This document shows positions 62,001 through 64,000 of a stretch of 64,000 nucleotides of DNA, piece after piece. Each line of letters opens with the position of its first letter. Positions within the stretch are counted from its first letter, which is position 1. A program made the translations under genes and the position numbers. A model generated the notes under the pieces. It was not told the origin of the DNA. It made no database searches and saw only the letters and a program-made list of their open reading frames with translations. Origin of the DNA: Beta vulgaris subsp. vulgaris (Eukaryota > Streptophyta > Magnoliopsida > Caryophyllales > Amaranthaceae); NCBI RefSeq assembly GCF_026745355.1, contig NC_079205.1, positions 627,283-691,282 of the forward strand. The letters are read 5' to 3'.

Positions 62001-62898
62001 AACAGGGTATTATAGAGGATATTATAATGAAACCATGGTGAATGTATAATTAATACCCTAATGTTCCTCTCTTTGATTCTGAATTATTCATATGCTTTCC
62101 AGTGGATGATTTGAAGGCCAACACCGAGTATACTGGCTACACAGCTGCATCGAATGTCATTCAGTGGTTCTGGGAAGTCGCCTGTAGTTTCAGCAAGGAA
62201 GACATGGCGAGGTTCCTACAATTTGTGACTGGAACATCAAAGGTACAAAATTTAAATTAGCAACCATGAAAAGTGTATTTTCTTCAATTCTAGTTCCATA
62301 ATGAATTAGGCAGTTCTATGCAAAATCAAGTTGTACCTCATTTGATTTATGGCAAACTGCTCATTAAGGATATTACTTATGTAATGAGTTAAGTTTGTTT
62401 GCTCTGACATCCTTTTGATTGTATAAAATATGTTTGCCTGTCTCATTACCCTAATGAGTAATTACCTTATCTTTTGGTTAGGTTTTTTTTTTATTCCTTC
62501 ACCTTTTTTCTTTTCATATGAAGTTTTTTGCAATTTACAGCTCAAGTTTTTTTCAGGAAACAGGAAAAAAAACTGTTATGGTGTTGATACATATTTTTGT
62601 GGTTGTAGGTCCCATTAGAGGGTTTCAAAGCATTACAAGGTATTTCTGGTCCCCAAAGATTTCAGATTCACAAAGCATATGGAGCGCCTGAGCGCCTTCC
62701 ATCTGCTCACACATGGTGAGAATTCCAGAAATTTGTGACATTAGGAAGTAGATGTGTTGTCAGCTGTCATTGACCTGTTTGTTTATGCTGTGTAGCTTCA
62801 ATCAATTGGACCTTCCCGAGTATTCTACAAAGGAGCAGCTTGGAGAGCGTTTGCTTCTTGCTATTCATGAAGCTAGTGAAGGCTTTGGCTTTGGCTGA
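47043..62898 (+). CDS. UPL1: UPL1/UPL2-type HECT E3 ubiquitin ligase (15 exons, 3757 aa)
   Basis: Giant E3 ligase that accepts ubiquitin from an E2 on a catalytic Cys and passes it to substrates, homologous to Arabidopsis UPL1/UPL2 (about 3660-3680 aa). Exons: 47043-47075, 49546-49641, 49725-49931, 50041-57951, 58035-58352, 58612-58813, 58884-59170, 59265-59551, 59793-60921, 61076-61222, 61327-61407, 61588-61813, 62103-62242, 62609-62715, 62796-62898; all are GT-AG and in frame. The start [11 protein letters not shown] matches the family. In order: armadillo-like DUF908/DUF913 regions (about 100-900), UBA (about 1294-1335), UIM with [12 protein letters not shown] (about 1340-1355), an acidic tract (about 2160-2195), ubiquitin-binding motifs with IDPxFLxALPxD..AEVL (about 2658-2745), and the HECT domain (about 3390-3757). 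The active site is Cys3724 in the HTCFN motif; the C-terminal end is GFGFG. No disruption is seen; ubiquitously expressed in relatives. Confidence 0.97.
48480..48735. mobile_element. Stowaway-type MITE with well-kept ends
   Basis: TA at 48478-48479 and 48736-48737 flanks a 256-bp element. The left end CTTCTTCCACTCCAAAAAGA and the inverted right end CTTCCTCCGCTCCAAAAAGA match at 17 of 20 positions, and the similarity continues through ATGCAACACTTG. Located in UPL1 intron 1. Confidence 0.88.
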
Positions 62899-64000
62899 TC
62901 CGATTTTTCCATATAGCCTGAAAGAGGTGCTTTCAAGTTTCCGGTGAAATAATTTTGTACATGTAAGTCCCTATAGCCTGAAAAGAGGGGCCTTCTATGA
63001 AATGTTGAATTGTTAGTTTTCCGTGCTCCTGGTTTTGTACATCACCATCACTTTGTTTGTGCTTACATTGTAGTCACTTGAGCTGCATGGAATGAACTTT
63101 TAATATAATTAAATCAGATCAGGGGAAAGTGTGGAAATGTATGTGCCATCTTAGCTTCTATTATTCCTCTAGTGCCTGAAACTTTAATGTAGATGAGAGT
63201 GAAATGCTTTATGCAAGTAATTAAATTATCAGAAATAATTTACAGTCCAGGCCTAAATTTGCCGTTTTTATTGACCAAGATAATAAGTTATTGACATCCG
63301 TGGAAACTAGGAGTTAGAATACTAGCCTTTGTAGAATAACTTATTAGCTGAAGAAAAAGCTTTTCCATATGATTTTGATGCAGATTTACCAGTCAAGTTC
63401 TTGGAACTGAAGGCTCATGGTCTGCTAGGCTGACAGTTTTCTTTTTGAGCTGATGATGGTTGGAGTTAGAAGAATCTTGTGACTGTATCAGCTTTCTCTC
63501 TGGAGTTGTATCTTCGCCGAGCTGTGGGTTGATTTTCACCTTCTCGTCCTTCCGGGGATACTTCAAGGGTACGAATGGGATACACACATGACTAGCCTTT
63601 TGATTAAATTTTTTGGGAATAGAATGTTCATATTTATCAAGGGGTTTTCATCTTTGTCTATAGTAGGCAACTAGGCAGATTTTTTTACCCCGCCGGTAAT
63701 ATTGTTCTCTAGAAATAGTGTATATGGCCAATTGGCTTTTGGGTTGCAAATAATTTTCTTCAGAGCTTTAGGTTGGCTCTTGAAGAATCATATAAATATA
63801 TTTATCTTGCCGCAGCTTCTAATATTTATGCATGCAGTCATCATTCTTTTCACAAGGATGCGGCACTATTATGATCAAATGTTAGCTATCCTTAAAGTGC
63901 GTCTCATGGCTCACTCGAACTCGTGGCTCACAGCTTAGTTTGTTTGTTGTTCTTTACCCATTGTAAAAAAAAAAAGTGTCTAAAATTCAGTTTGGTGAAT
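62899..64000. other. UPL1 3' UTR and downstream flank
   Basis: A duplicated CCTATAGCCTGAAA phrase (about 62911 and 62972) lies just after the stop. No canonical AATAAA close to the stop was identified. No other gene is seen to the window end; short ORFs here match no known family. Confidence 0.5.

Noticed and set aside
1..64000. CRISPR arrays, operons, phage or other prokaryotic systems
   Set aside because: Spliced plant genes, GT-AG introns and plant transposons throughout; no regularly spaced repeat-spacer array is present.

Overview
This is a nuclear window from a flowering plant, almost certainly a eudicot. It is AT-rich, its genes have many GT-AG introns, and it carries dense small transposable elements: Helitrons, TRIM, SINE, LINE, hAT, Mutator-like and Stowaway-type MITEs. 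Gene content is ordinary plant housekeeping and cell-wall biology. Some repeat styles would suit Caryophyllales, but that is only a guess and I did not identify the species.

Layout. 1-3 kb: intergenic DNA with a broken ORF faintly like a ribosome-inactivating-protein domain and decayed DNA transposons. 3.07-9.40 kb and 11.44-20.27 kb (+): two intact, tandem cellulose synthase-like E genes, 733 and 736 aa, each with eight exons and identical intron phases. Copy 2 is longer because Helitrons and MITEs sit in its introns. 21.4-28.2 kb (+): a p24-beta cargo-receptor gene with an inferred 3.1-kb intron in its 5' leader. 29.79-33.3 kb (-): a 77-aa NOI/RIN4-family gene whose first coding exon is only two codons. 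35.64-39.63 kb (+): a 1130-aa P-class PPR protein closely resembling Arabidopsis At5g55840. 39.6-46.5 kb: a transposon island holding a hAT element with perfect ends, a 5'-truncated LINE with a 19-bp target duplication, and a foldback Mutator-like element. 47.04-62.90 kb (+): a complete 15-exon UPL1/UPL2-type HECT ubiquitin ligase of 3757 aa. 62.9-64 kb: 3' flank.

The genes do not form a pathway. The CslE pair is a local duplication; the others are unrelated neighbours. Gene models were spliced by hand: every junction keeps frame and restores a family-conserved protein, so the coding models are firm. Untranslated exons, promoters and some old transposon boundaries are inferred.

I found no convincing undescribed biological system. 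The most informative structures are the transposon insertions with readable target-site duplications, the contrast in intron history between the two CslE copies, and the splitting of the UPL1 catalytic-cysteine codon by its last intron.
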